From NCBI GenBank assembly GCA_963714155.1, contig OY970236.1, forward strand, positions 992,001-1,056,000: a stretch of DNA of 64,000 nucleotides, in the 5' to 3' direction. Shown here in pieces: positions 7,269-15,838 of this stretch. Position 1 is the stretch's first letter. Each line of letters opens with the position of its first letter. This DNA is from VRUE01 sp963714155 (lineage in GTDB: Bacteria; Actinomycetota; Thermoleophilia; Solirubrobacterales; 70-9). Position numbers and translations under genes: made by a program. The notes below the pieces were generated by a model that saw nothing but the letters and a program-made list of their open reading frames with translations, did no database searches and was not told the DNA's origin.

Positions 7269-8447
7269 CTACAACCCCATCAGCTTGCCGAGGATCTCCT
7301 TCATGACCTCATCCGTCCCGCCACCGATCGGGCCGAGGCGGGCGTCTCGGACCGCTCGCTCGATGCCGTACTCGCGCATGTAGCCGTAGCCGCCGTGGAT
7401 TTGGAGGGATTGGTCGGCGATCTCTAGGACGGCGCGTTGGGTGACTAGCTTGGCCATGGTCACGTCTTGGATGCAGTTTTGGCCTTCGTGGAAGAGGCGG
7501 AGGGCGTTGTAGGTGAGGGCGCGGGAGGCCTCGGCCTTAGTGGCCATCTCGGCGACTTGGTGGCGGATTGCCTGGAATTTGCCGATTGGGCGGCCGAAGG
7601 CTTCGCGGTCGAGAGCGTAAGCGACGGTGGTCTCGATGAGGCGTTGCATCGCGCCGACGGCGCCGATCGCCATCAGCAGCCGCTCCCAGGCGAAGTTGGC
7701 CATGATCAGGTGGAAGCCCTTGTTCTCCTCGCCGAGCAGGTTCTCCGCGGGCACCTCGACGTCGGTGAAGGCCAGCTCGCCCGTGTCGGATGAGTGCCAG
7801 CCCATCTTCTCCAGCTTCTGCGCCACCTCGTAACCGGGCATCTCTCGCTCGAGGACGAGGAAGGAGATGCCGCCGTGGCCGCCCTCTTTGGTCGTCTTCA
7901 CCGCGCAGACGAGGAAGTCGGCGCGGACGCCGTTGGTGATGAAGGTCTTCGAGCCGTTGACGACGTAGCCGCCGTCGACCTTCTCGGCGAAGGTGGAGAT
8001 GCCGGCGACGTCGGAGCCGGCGCCGGGCTCGGTGATGCCGAGGGCGCCGATCTTCTCGCCGGCGATGCCCGGCACCAGCCAGCGCTGCTTTTGCTCCTCG
8101 GTGCCGAAGTTGAAGATCGGCGGCATCGCGATCGAGGTGTGGGCGTTGAGGCCGGCGGCGACGCCGCCGGAGCCGCCGCTGCGGGCCAGCTCCTCGACCC
8201 AGATCGCATCGTGCAGGTGGGTGCCGCCCTGACCGCCGAGCTCCTCGGGGAACTTGAGGCCGAGGAAACCGAGCTCGGCGCAGCGGGCGTAGAGCTCGCG
8301 GGGGAATTCGCGCGCCGCCTCCCACTCGTCGACGTTGGGGGCGATCTCCTTGCTGACGAAGCGGCGCACGGTCTCGCGCAGCTCCTCATGCTCCTCGCCG
8401 AACGGCGGCAGCACAGCCCGCGTCCCTGTGTCCTTGATTACGGTCAT
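7269..8447 (-). CDS. Acyl-CoA dehydrogenase (LCAD/IVD-like)
   Basis: 392 residues; FAD-dependent alpha,beta-dehydrogenation of an acyl-CoA with electrons passed to ETF. The N-terminal helical domain (EEHEELRETVRRFV), the ITEPGAGSDVAGI flavin-binding block and the C-terminal QIHGGYGYMREYGIERAVRD are standard. The usual MCAD catalytic Glu in I-x-E-G-T is Gly here (IGGGTDEVM), as in long-chain and isovaleryl-CoA dehydrogenases, and the base is probably the Glu in MQRLIETTVAYA. The ATG at 8447 follows a GAGCGCAGG ribosome-like site; an ATG 18 nt earlier is possible. Divergent from the DUF445 gene. It is related to the second dehydrogenase at 10828. Confidence 0.9.
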   Translation of the reverse strand: MTVIKDTGTRAVLPPFGEEHEELRETVRRFVSKEIAPNVDEWEAAREFPRELYARCAELGFLGLKFPEELGGQGGTHLHDAIWVEELARSGGSGGVAAGLNAHTSIAMPPIFNFGTEEQKQRWLVPGIAGEKIGALGITEPGAGSDVAGISTFAEKVDGGYVVNGSKTFITNGVRADFLVCAVKTTKEGGHGGISFLVLEREMPGYEVAQKLEKMGWHSSDTGELAFTDVEVPAENLLGEENKGFHLIMANFAWERLLMAIGAVGAMQRLIETTVAYALDREAFGRPIGKFQAIRHQVAEMATKAEASRALTYNALRLFHEGQNCIQDVTMAKLVTQRAVLEIADQSLQIHGGYGYMREYGIERAVRDARLGPIGGGTDEVMKEILGKLMGL

Positions 8448-8479
8448 CCTGCGCTCACCGCGCATCTTCCCCTAAACCA

Positions 8480-9751
8480 ATGGACCACACGACCCTCAGC
8501 CTGATCACGATCCCGCTCTTCACCGGGGCGATTGGCTACGTGACCAACCTCAGCGGGGTCTGGATGCTCTTCTACCCGGTGCGCTTCGCCGGGATCAAAG
8601 TGCCGGGCTTGGCGCCGCTCGCCAACGTGATGCCGCGGCGCATCCAGCAGATCCCCGGCCTCGGCCAGGGCGGCCTCGGCTGGCAGGGGATCGTCCCCTC
8701 GCGAGCCGCCAAGATGGGCTCGATCGCGGTTGACAAAGGGCTCTCGAAGGTGGGCAGCCCCGGCGAGTTCTACCGCCAGCTCGACCCCGAGGCGATCGCC
8801 GAGCAGATCCTCGAGGCGGCCCGCGGCGAGATCCACGACGTGGTCGAGCGGATCATGGAGCGCGAGCGCCCGCAGCTCTGGCGCGACCTGCCGCCGCGCG
8901 TGCGCGCCACCGTGCACGCTCGCGTCGAGGAGCAGCTGCCGCAGATCGTGCGCACGATCACCGACGAAATCGGCAACCACGCCGACGACCTGATCGACGT
9001 CAAGCTGATGGTGATCCGCCGCCTCGAGGCCAACCCGGCGCTGGCCAACCGGATCTTCCTCGAGGTCGGCCGCAAGGAGCTGCGCTTCATCGTCAACTTC
9101 GGCTTCTTCTTCGGCCTGCTGCTCGGCGTCCCCACGGCCTTTATGACCGAGTACGTGCTGACCCCGTGGTGGGTGCTGCCGATCGCCGGCGTGTTGATCG
9201 GCTACACCACCAACCTGCTCGGCATCCGCATGATCTTCGAGCCGGTGCGGCCGCGGCGGGTCGGGCCGTTCGAGATCCAGGGGCTCTTCCTCAAGCGCCA
9301 GCCCGAGGTGGCCGAGGTCTACGCCGACATCATCGCCGACGACGTGGTGACGATGACCAACGTCGCCGAGGATCTGATGCACGGGCCCAACTCGGATCGC
9401 ACTCGGCAGCTGATCGAGGACTCGCTGCGCCCGGCTGTTGACCGGGCGCTCGGCCGGGCGCGCTCGGCGGTCAGGGTCGCGGTCGGCAGTCGCGACTACG
9501 AGACGATCCGCACCTCGCTCGCCGCCGAGGCCGCCGACTACGCGGTCAGTCCCCTCGCTGATGAGGCGTTCAACGCCAGGCAGCGCGACGGCGTGCGCGA
9601 GTTCGTCGCCACGCGGGTGCGGGCGATGGGCCCACCCGAATTCTCGGAGATGCTGCGCACGGCGATGCGCGAGGACGAGTGGCTGCTCTACCTGCACGGG
9701 GCTGTGCTCGGATTTGGCGCCGGACTGCTACACCTGGCGATCTTCGGATGA
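8480..9751 (+). CDS. DUF445-family membrane protein
   Basis: 423 residues. N-terminal helix (LITIPLFTGAIGYVTNLSGVWMLF) carries the family's G-Y-x-T-N motif, which returns in the second half as LIGYTTNLLGIRMIFEP, so the protein has two related membrane halves. Between and after them lie long charged helices (ILEAARGEIHDVVERIME; ADIIADDVVTMTNVAEDLM), and the last segment AVLGFGAGLLHLAIFG is hydrophobic. DUF445 (YheB-like) proteins are membrane proteins without an assigned activity. The stop overlaps the next start as ATGA, indicating cotranslation with the DUF4393 gene. Confidence 0.85.
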   Translation: MDHTTLSLITIPLFTGAIGYVTNLSGVWMLFYPVRFAGIKVPGLAPLANVMPRRIQQIPGLGQGGLGWQGIVPSRAAKMGSIAVDKGLSKVGSPGEFYRQLDPEAIAEQILEAARGEIHDVVERIMERERPQLWRDLPPRVRATVHARVEEQLPQIVRTITDEIGNHADDLIDVKLMVIRRLEANPALANRIFLEVGRKELRFIVNFGFFFGLLLGVPTAFMTEYVLTPWWVLPIAGVLIGYTTNLLGIRMIFEPVRPRRVGPFEIQGLFLKRQPEVAEVYADIIADDVVTMTNVAEDLMHGPNSDRTRQLIEDSLRPAVDRALGRARSAVRVAVGSRDYETIRTSLAAEAADYAVSPLADEAFNARQRDGVREFVATRVRAMGPPEFSEMLRTAMREDEWLLYLHGAVLGFGAGLLHLAIFG

Positions 9752-10539
9752 GCTTCGACGACGACAGGGGAGAGCCAGCGGGGCGGCCGCGGCGAACGTC
9801 CGGCCCGACGGGACAGCAGGCGCTTGAAGAGCTGCTGCAGGCGGCGCCCGGGCTGGCCAGGATCGCCGCGAACATGGCCAAGCAGGGAGCTTCGGAGATA
9901 GCCAGCGCCTACGCCGAGGGGGCCTCGCGGGTAGTGCGCGCCGCTTCCCAAGGCGAGTCGACCGCGGACGCGGTGCAGGAGACCACCGCTGAGTTGCGTG
10001 CCTACCTGCGTGAGCTGATCGGCGTCGAGGAAGGCACGCGCTCACGGCCAGCGGGCGATTCCTCCGCGGAGGCGCTGCGCAACCGCGGGGAGGAGCTGCT
10101 GCGCCGCTCGGCCGACGTCAGCGTCGACGTCGATTCCCACCCCGCCTACATGCGGATCCTCGACGCCCTGGCGCCGGACGAGGCCCGCATCCTGCGATTC
10201 CTGACTCGAGAAGGCGGGCAACCATCGGTCGACGTACGCGCCGGCCTGCCGTTTGCCTCCGCCCTGGTCGCCAGCGGCTGCACGATGATCGCCGAGGAGG
10301 CCGGCTGCCGTCACAGCGAGCGCGTCCACGCCTACCTCAACAACCTGCACCGGCTCGGCCTCGTCTGGTTCTCGCGCGAGCCGCTGCGCGACGCCCGCCG
10401 CTACCAGGTGCTGGAGGCCCAGGCGGAGGTGACCGATGCGCTGGAGCGGGGTGGGCGCACCGCCCGCACCGTTCGCCGCAGCATCGTCCTCACCTCGTTC
10501 GGCGAGGACTTCTGCGCGATCTGCCTGCCTCTGGATTAG
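9748..10539 (+). CDS. DUF4393 (Abi-alpha-like) protein
   Basis: 263 residues. The C-terminal part fits DUF4393: HPAYMRILDALAPDEARILRFL, the conserved RVHAYLNNLHRLGLVWFS and RRSIVLTSFGEDFC. The N-terminal third is Ala/Glu/Arg-rich helical sequence. DUF4393 includes Abi-alpha, named from abortive-infection work in lactococci, but most chromosomal members are uncharacterised, so I would not call it a phage-defence protein on this evidence alone. It starts inside the stop of the DUF445 gene (ATGA), so the membrane protein and this soluble protein probably work together. Confidence 0.75.
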   Translation: MSFDDDRGEPAGRPRRTSGPTGQQALEELLQAAPGLARIAANMAKQGASEIASAYAEGASRVVRAASQGESTADAVQETTAELRAYLRELIGVEEGTRSRPAGDSSAEALRNRGEELLRRSADVSVDVDSHPAYMRILDALAPDEARILRFLTREGGQPSVDVRAGLPFASALVASGCTMIAEEAGCRHSERVHAYLNNLHRLGLVWFSREPLRDARRYQVLEAQAEVTDALERGGRTARTVRRSIVLTSFGEDFCAICLPLD

Positions 10540-10634
10540 CGGTTCGCGGCGCCGATCGGACCTTCCACGCGCCTTGTCGCAGTTCTGTGCGTGGATCTAA
10601 ATCCCCGAAACACATTGTCTGAGCACGAATTCGT

Positions 10635-10640
10635 TAGCGT
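10635..10640 (+). promoter_or_regulatory. -10 box TAGCGT, leaderless start for the 58-aa protein
   Basis: TAGCGT ends 7 nt before ATG 10648, placing the transcription start at or next to the start codon. This supports the short frame over a longer upstream GTG option. Confidence 0.5.
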
Positions 10641-10647
10641 GGCTACC

Positions 10648-10824
10648 ATGGATCGCACGATGTGGACGGACGAGCGCCTCGACGAACGATTCGACTCGAT
10701 CGATCGTCATTTCGACGAGCTTCACGTGGATGTTCGAGAATTGCGCTCGCTGATGTTTCAGCTCTGGGGTACGAACATGCTGGGCATCCTCGTTGCGATC
10801 CTCGCCATCGTGATTCGCACGTAG
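10648..10824 (+). CDS. Small single-pass membrane protein (58 aa)
   Basis: The protein starts WTDERLDERFDSIDRHFDELHVD, an amphipathic heptad-like helix likely to form a coiled coil, and ends with one membrane helix (NMLGILVAILAIVIR). This coiled-coil-plus-anchor layout is typical of small actinobacterial membrane proteins, probably oligomeric. No function is assigned. It stands alone in the gap between DUF4393 and the convergent dehydrogenase; the TAGCGT box just upstream supports the start and independent transcription. Confidence 0.65.
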   Translation: MDRTMWTDERLDERFDSIDRHFDELHVDVRELRSLMFQLWGTNMLGILVAILAIVIRT

Positions 10825-10827
10825 CTC

Positions 10828-12045
10828 CTACAGCCCGTAACTCCGCCCGATCACGTCGAGCATGACCTCGTCGGTGCCGGCGCCGATGCGGTTGAGGCGG
10901 ACGTCGCGGTAGGCGCGCTCGATCTCGTACTCCTTCATGTAGCCGTAGCCGCCGAGGATCTGCACGGCGTCGTCGGCGACCTCGCAGCAGATGCGGGAGG
11001 CGTAGAGCTTGGCCATCGTGATCTCGCGCACCGGGTACTCGCCGTTGGCGAAGCGCCAGGCGGTGGCGTAGGTGAACTGCTTGGCGGCCTCGGTCTTGGT
11101 CGCCATCTCGGCGATCTTGTGGCGCAGGGCCTGGAATTTGCCGATCGGACGGCCGAAGGCTTCGCGCTCTTTGGCGTACTCGATCGTCTTCTCGATCATC
11201 CGCTCCGCGCCGGCGTGGCAGCCGGCGGCGGCGACCAGCCGCTCGCCCTGGAGCTCCCAGGCGATGTGGTAGAAGCCCTTGCCGACTTCGCCGAGCACGG
11301 CGTCAGCCGGGACGCGGACGTCTTCGAAGGAGAGCTCGCCGGTGTCGGAGGCGTGCATGCCCATCTTCTCCAGCTCGGCCGAGACGGTGAAGCCGGGCAC
11401 GTGGTTGCCCTCCTCGTCGCGCAGCGGCAGCACGAAGAGCGTGATGCCCTCGTGGCGGGCACTGGGGTCGGTCTTGGTGACGAGGACGATGAAGTCGGCG
11501 CGCGGGCCGTTGGTGATGAAGGTCTTGGAGCCGTTGATCACGTATTCGTCGCCGTCGAGGATCGCCGTGGTGCGGATGCCGGCTACGTCGGAGCCGGCGC
11601 CCGGCTCGGTGATCGCGATGCAGCCGATCTTCTCGCCCTTGAGCCCGGGTTCGAGGTATTTGCGCTTCTGCTCCTCGGTGCCAAGCAGGTGGATCGGGGG
11701 CAGGACCATGTCGCTCTGCACGGCGAAGCCCATGTTGGTGCCGCCCGAGCCGGAGTAGCTCATGCACTCGGCGCGGACCAGCGAGTAGAAGTAGTCGCCG
11801 CCCTGTCCGCCGTACTCCTCGGGGAAGCAGAGGCCGAGGAAGCCGAGCTCGCCGGCGCGCTTCATCGCGGCGGAGTCCCAGTAGGTGTCCTCCCACTCGT
11901 TGCGGTGCGGCCACAGCTCCTTCTTCACCCACGACTGCATCGACTCGCGCAGGTCTTCGTGCTCCTGGCTGAAGATGAAGTGCTTGCGCCCTGCCTCGTG
12001 GTCGGGCTTGATGACTTTGGAGCCGTTGGTCGTCGCGGTCGCCAC
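10828..12045 (-). CDS. Acyl-CoA dehydrogenase
   Basis: 405 residues. Core blocks: HEDLRESMQSWVKKELWPH, LGFLGLCFPEEYGGQGGD, ITEPGAGSDVAGI, NGSKTFITNGPRADF and QILGGYGYMKEYEIERAYRD. As in the 7269 paralogue, the I-x-E-G-T Glu is replaced (IGAGTDEVM) and the likely base is Glu in AERMIEKTIEYA. I choose the GTG at 12045 because a GGAGAGA ribosome site lies just upstream; a longer ATG frame to 12156 would run through the promoter of the divergent operon. It faces a beta-oxidation-like operon and could supply its enoyl-CoA substrate. Confidence 0.9.
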   Translation of the reverse strand: MATATTNGSKVIKPDHEAGRKHFIFSQEHEDLRESMQSWVKKELWPHRNEWEDTYWDSAAMKRAGELGFLGLCFPEEYGGQGGDYFYSLVRAECMSYSGSGGTNMGFAVQSDMVLPPIHLLGTEEQKRKYLEPGLKGEKIGCIAITEPGAGSDVAGIRTTAILDGDEYVINGSKTFITNGPRADFIVLVTKTDPSARHEGITLFVLPLRDEEGNHVPGFTVSAELEKMGMHASDTGELSFEDVRVPADAVLGEVGKGFYHIAWELQGERLVAAAGCHAGAERMIEKTIEYAKEREAFGRPIGKFQALRHKIAEMATKTEAAKQFTYATAWRFANGEYPVREITMAKLYASRICCEVADDAVQILGGYGYMKEYEIERAYRDVRLNRIGAGTDEVMLDVIGRSYGL

Positions 12046-12140
12046 TGTCTCTCTCCTCGTTCGCGGGTTCGTGATGGGCGGCGCGGCCGCCGGAAATCCG
12101 CCGTGGACAGTAGCACTTCCTACTTTCAACGCGGTTCGGC

Positions 12141-12146
12141 TATGGT
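12141..12146 (+). promoter_or_regulatory. -10 box TATGGT of the acyl-CoA operon
   Basis: TATGGT ends 8 nt before the enoyl-CoA hydratase ATG at 12155, so the six-gene operon probably begins with a leaderless gene. No other TANNNT box fits between it and the divergent dehydrogenase. Confidence 0.5.
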
Positions 12147-12154
12147 CCCGCTCC

Positions 12155-12937
12155 ATGGACTACGAGGTCGTCAAGTACGAGGTTGCCGAGGGGGTCGCCA
12201 CGGTGACCCTGAACAACCCGGAGAAGCGCAACATGCTCTCCGGGCAGATGCTCAGCGAGCTGGTCGACGCGATGAAGACGGCGCGCGACTCCGAGGATGT
12301 GCGCGCGGTGGTGCTGACCGGGGCGGGGGACAAGGTCTTCTGCGCCGGGGCGGATCTCGGTGGCTTCGCTGCCGACGTGCCGCTGGTCGCCAAACACTTC
12401 GCCACCGACCTCTTCCTCGAATACTTCAGGCTGATGCCGCGGCTCGGCAAGCCGAGCCTCTGTGCGGCCAACGGCCACGTGCTCGCGGGCGGCATGGGAT
12501 TGGCCCTCTCCTGCGACCTGCTGATCGCCAAAGAGGGCGCCACCTTCGGCACGCCGGAGATCAACGTCGGCGCCTTCCCCTACATGATCATGGCGATCAT
12601 CTACCGCAACGTCCCGCGCAAGAAGGTCAACGAGATGATGCTGCTGGGCGAGCGGCTCAGTGCCGAGCAGGCGGTTGAGTACGGGCTTGCGAACAAAGTC
12701 GTGCCGGCCGGCGAGTTCGACGCCGCGGTCGCCGATTGGGCGACCAAGCTGGCCTCGAAGAGCCCGGTGCTGATGCGGCTCGGCCACGACGCGATGTACC
12801 GCCAGCAGGACATGGCGGTCGACGACGCGCTCGACTACCTGCGCTCGCAGCTTTCACTCACCTTCTCGACCGAGGACATCGTCGAGGGCGTCACCGCATT
12901 CTTCGAGAAACGCGACCCGCAGTGGAAGGGACGGTAG
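12155..12937 (+). CDS. Enoyl-CoA hydratase/isomerase family protein
   Basis: 260 residues of the crotonase superfamily. VFCAGADLGGFAAD is the first oxyanion-hole segment and HVLAGGMGLALSCDLLIA the second; GTPEINVGAFPYM follows, where hydratases place the second Glu (PEI). It lacks the first catalytic Glu pattern of classic hydratases (helix after AGG is MGLALSCD), so it may be a hydratase, isomerase or hydrolase variant. First gene of an operon running to 17774; its TAG stop overlaps the GTG start of the carboxyltransferase by one base. Confidence 0.85.
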   Translation: MDYEVVKYEVAEGVATVTLNNPEKRNMLSGQMLSELVDAMKTARDSEDVRAVVLTGAGDKVFCAGADLGGFAADVPLVAKHFATDLFLEYFRLMPRLGKPSLCAANGHVLAGGMGLALSCDLLIAKEGATFGTPEINVGAFPYMIMAIIYRNVPRKKVNEMMLLGERLSAEQAVEYGLANKVVPAGEFDAAVADWATKLASKSPVLMRLGHDAMYRQQDMAVDDALDYLRSQLSLTFSTEDIVEGVTAFFEKRDPQWKGR

Positions 12938-14529
12938 TGGCGACCGATCAGGAGACGAAGCACCTGCTTCCGGGCACGGCCCCGCTCGGCGAGCTGACCG
13001 AGCAGCTGCACGAGCGTCGCGATAAAGCCAGACTCGGCGGCGGCGAGGAGAAGATCGCCAAGCAGCACGAGCGCGGCAAGCTGACCGCTCGCGAGCGGAT
13101 CGACTTCCTAATCGACGAGGGCACCTTCGTTGAGATGGGCATCCACGGCCGCCCCCACTTCGCCCAGCGGGCGATGGACGGCAAGGACGCTCCCGCCGAC
13201 GGCGTGGTTACGGGCTGGGGCGACGTCGACGGCCGCCCCTGCTGCGTCGCTGCCTACGACTTCACCGTGATGGCCGGCTCGATGGGGATGACCGGCGAGC
13301 TCAAGGTCACCCGCTTGCGCGAGATGGCCCTCTCCAAGCGGATGCCCTTCATCTGGCTGCTCGACTCGGCCGGCGCCCGCATCCAGGAGGCGGCCGGCTC
13401 GCTCTTCGCCGGCTCCGGCCACCTCTTCCGCGAAGAGGTCGAGATGTCGGGCGTGATCCCGATGGTCGCCGCGATGATGGGGCCCTGCGCCGCCGGCACC
13501 GCCTACATCCCGGCGCTCGCCGACTTCGTGCCGATGGTCTCCGGCCAGGGCGCGATGGCGCTGGCCGGCCCGCACCTGACCAAGGCGGTCACCGGCGAGG
13601 ACATCACGATGGAGGAGCTCGGCGGGGCCAAGGTTCACTGCCGCAAGTCGGGTGTGGGGGACCTCGAGGTCAAGGACGACGAGGAATGCATCGCCAAGGT
13701 CAAGGACTACCTCTCCTACTTCCCCGCCAACTGGGAAGAGAAGCCGCCGCTGCGCGAGGTCTCAGACCCGATTGAGCGCCAGTCGGAGAAGTTGATGGAG
13801 ATCGTCCCCGACTCCTCACGCCAGCCCTACGACATGTACGACGTGATCCGCGAGATCGTCGACGACGGCGAGTTCTTCGACATCAAGCCGAAGTTCGCCA
13901 AGACGCTGATCACCTGCTTCGCCCGCTTCGGCGGCCAGCCGGTCGGGATCGTCGCCAACCAGCCCAAGCAGCTGGCCGGGATCCTTGACAACGACTCAGC
14001 CGACAAGGCGGCCCGCTTCATCAACCTCTGCGACGCCTTCAACATCCCGCTCGTCTTCCTCCAGGACGTGCCCGGCTTCATGGTCGGGGCCAAGGTCGAG
14101 CACGCCGGGATCATTCGCCACGGGGCAAAGATGCTCTACGCGGTCAGCCGCGCCACCGTGCCCAAGGTCACCGTGATCGTGCGCAAGGCCTACGGCGCCG
14201 GCTACTACGTGATGTGTGGCAAGGCCTACGAGCCCGACCTGATCGTCGCTTGGCCCGGCGCCGAGATCTCGGTGATGGGCGCCGAGGGCGCGGTCAACAT
14301 CATCGGCCGCTCGATGATCGAGGCCTCCGACGATCCCGAGGCGACCAAAGAGGCGATGTTGAACGCGGTGCGCGAGCAGATCGACCCCTACATCGCCGCC
14401 GGCAACGCCGTGATCGACGACGTGATCGACCCGCGTGAGACGCGGCCGACGATCGCCAAGGCGCTGAAGATGGCGCGCAACAAGCAGGTGCAAAAGCCGA
14501 AGAAGCGCCACGGGGTGATGCCGGTATGA
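12937..14529 (+). CDS. Biotin-dependent acyl-CoA carboxylase, carboxyltransferase (beta) subunit
   Basis: 530 residues with the two crotonase-like halves of a propionyl/methylcrotonyl/acetyl-CoA carboxyltransferase. N-half: KQHERGKLTARERIDFL, RGIDxG-like DSAGARIQEAAGSLF and FCAAGTAYIPALAD; C-half: FARFGGQPVGIVANQP, FLQDVPGFMVGAKVEHAGI and KAYGAGYYVMCGKAYEPD. It transfers CO2 from biotin carrier to an acyl-CoA; no biotin carboxylase or carrier gene is in the window, so that subunit must be elsewhere. GTG start overlaps the previous stop; the stop overlaps the next start (ATGA). The insert VHCRKSGVGDLEVKDDEE is typical of this sub-group. Substrate (propionyl, methylcrotonyl or other) not resolvable. 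Confidence 0.85.
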   Translation: MATDQETKHLLPGTAPLGELTEQLHERRDKARLGGGEEKIAKQHERGKLTARERIDFLIDEGTFVEMGIHGRPHFAQRAMDGKDAPADGVVTGWGDVDGRPCCVAAYDFTVMAGSMGMTGELKVTRLREMALSKRMPFIWLLDSAGARIQEAAGSLFAGSGHLFREEVEMSGVIPMVAAMMGPCAAGTAYIPALADFVPMVSGQGAMALAGPHLTKAVTGEDITMEELGGAKVHCRKSGVGDLEVKDDEECIAKVKDYLSYFPANWEEKPPLREVSDPIERQSEKLMEIVPDSSRQPYDMYDVIREIVDDGEFFDIKPKFAKTLITCFARFGGQPVGIVANQPKQLAGILDNDSADKAARFINLCDAFNIPLVFLQDVPGFMVGAKVEHAGIIRHGAKMLYAVSRATVPKVTVIVRKAYGAGYYVMCGKAYEPDLIVAWPGAEISVMGAEGAVNIIGRSMIEASDDPEATKEAMLNAVREQIDPYIAAGNAVIDDVIDPRETRPTIAKALKMARNKQVQKPKKRHGVMPV

Positions 14530-15416
14530 GCTCGTTCGAGAACCCGGTGGTGATCAGCTGCTCGATCAGCGGCGTGATCGCCAACCGCGACCAGTGCCCG
14601 GCGATCCCCTATACGCCCGAGGAGTACGCGGCGGAGGCGCGGCGGGCGGTCGATGAGGGCGCCTCGCAGATCCACATCCACGCCCGCACACCCGATGGCA
14701 CGCCCTCCTATGAGGTTGAGGACTTCAAGGCGATCACCGAGGCGATCCTGGCCGAGGTCGGCGACGTGATCATCAACTACTCGACCGGCGCGATCGGCAT
14801 CCCGATCGAGAAGCGACTCGAGTACCTGCGGGCGCTGAAGCCCGACGTCGCCGCGCTCAACATGAGCTCGATGAACTACGCCAAGTACAGCTCGCGGCGC
14901 AAAGACTTCGTCTTCAAGGCGGTCTTCGAGAACAGCTTCGACACGATCATCGAGTTCCTCACGGCGATGCGCGATCTCGGGATCAAGCCCGAGCACGAGT
15001 GCTTCGACGCCGGTCACGTCGCCAACCTCGACCCGCTGATCGACATGGGCCTGCTGGAGCGGACGCCGCTGCAGATCTCACTGGTGATGGGGGTCAACGG
15101 CGGTATCCGGCCGACGCCCCGCAACGTCGCCTTCATGTCCGAGCAGATTCCCGGCGGCGCCGAGGGTCCCAACCAGTGGCAGACGATCGGCATCTCCCGC
15201 GACCAGTGGAAACTGCTTGGCACGGCCCTGGTCCTGGGCGGCAACGTCCGCGCCGGGGTCGAGGACAACCTCTATCTGCCCAATGGCGAGATGTGCCGCT
15301 CCAACGGCGACCTGATCGGCAAGGCGCGACAGATGGCCGAAGACGTCGGCCGCAAGGTCGCCAGCGTCGCCGAGGCGCGCGAGCTGCTGGGAGTGCCGCG
15401 GCGAGCGGAGGTCTGA
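14526..15416 (+). CDS. BKACE-family beta-keto acid cleavage enzyme (DUF849)
   Basis: 296 residues with the DUF849/Kce TIM-barrel signature: VVISCSISGVIANRDQCP near the start, GASQIHIHARTPDGTPS with the zinc-binding H-I-H motif near residue 50, ECFDAGHVANL and GGNVRAGVEDNLYLPNG with the conserved V-R-x-G-x-E-D. Characterised members condense a beta-keto acid with acetyl-CoA to give an aminoacyl- or acyl-CoA plus acetoacetate (3-keto-5-aminohexanoate in lysine fermentation). Within an operon of CoA enzymes it probably cleaves a keto-acid intermediate; the specific substrate is unknown. Confidence 0.85.
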   Translation: MSSFENPVVISCSISGVIANRDQCPAIPYTPEEYAAEARRAVDEGASQIHIHARTPDGTPSYEVEDFKAITEAILAEVGDVIINYSTGAIGIPIEKRLEYLRALKPDVAALNMSSMNYAKYSSRRKDFVFKAVFENSFDTIIEFLTAMRDLGIKPEHECFDAGHVANLDPLIDMGLLERTPLQISLVMGVNGGIRPTPRNVAFMSEQIPGGAEGPNQWQTIGISRDQWKLLGTALVLGGNVRAGVEDNLYLPNGEMCRSNGDLIGKARQMAEDVGRKVASVAEARELLGVPRRAEV

Positions 15417-15418
15417 GC

Positions 15419-15838
15419 GTGGAGGCCACGATCCACCGCGCCGGCGTCTCCTGGAGCGGCGGCGAGGGCGAGGACGTGCAGGCCCACGACGTCCTGCTCG
15501 GCGCCCAGACCCTGCCCAGCTCCTCGGCGGTGGAGCTCGGCGGCGACGAAAACAAGTCCAATCCCGAGACGCTGCTGATCGGCGCGCTCGCCAGTTGTCA
15601 CATGCTCTGGTTCCTCGCGCTGGCGCGCAAAAAGGGCTTCGAGATTGCCTCCTATGAAGACGATGCCGATGGCGTCCTGGACGGCAAGCGCTTCACCTCG
15701 GCGACCCTGCGCCCGCGCGTGCGCTGGGCCGGCGAGCCGCCCGAGCCGGAGGCGATCGAAGTGCTCCATCAGCGCTCGCACGAGCTCTGCTTCATCGCCA
15801 ACTCGGTCGACTTCGCGGTTGCGGTGGAGCCCTCGTGA
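15419..15838 (+). CDS. OsmC/Ohr-family protein
   Basis: 139 residues from GTG 15419, three nt after the BKACE stop. SNPETLLIGALASCHMLWFLALARKKGFEI contains the family's first redox Cys (A-S-C-H), and HELCFIANS holds the second (E-L-C). OsmC/Ohr proteins reduce hydroperoxides with these two cysteines. In a CoA operon it may detoxify by-products or act on a thioester; that role is a guess. GTG start of the next gene overlaps its stop (GTGA). Confidence 0.85.
   Translation: MEATIHRAGVSWSGGEGEDVQAHDVLLGAQTLPSSSAVELGGDENKSNPETLLIGALASCHMLWFLALARKKGFEIASYEDDADGVLDGKRFTSATLRPRVRWAGEPPEPEAIEVLHQRSHELCFIANSVDFAVAVEPS

Noticed and set aside
9748..10539. Phage-defence reading of the DUF4393 (Abi-alpha) gene
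   Set aside because: No defence genes, integrase or mobile context nearby; it is coupled to a DUF445 membrane protein.
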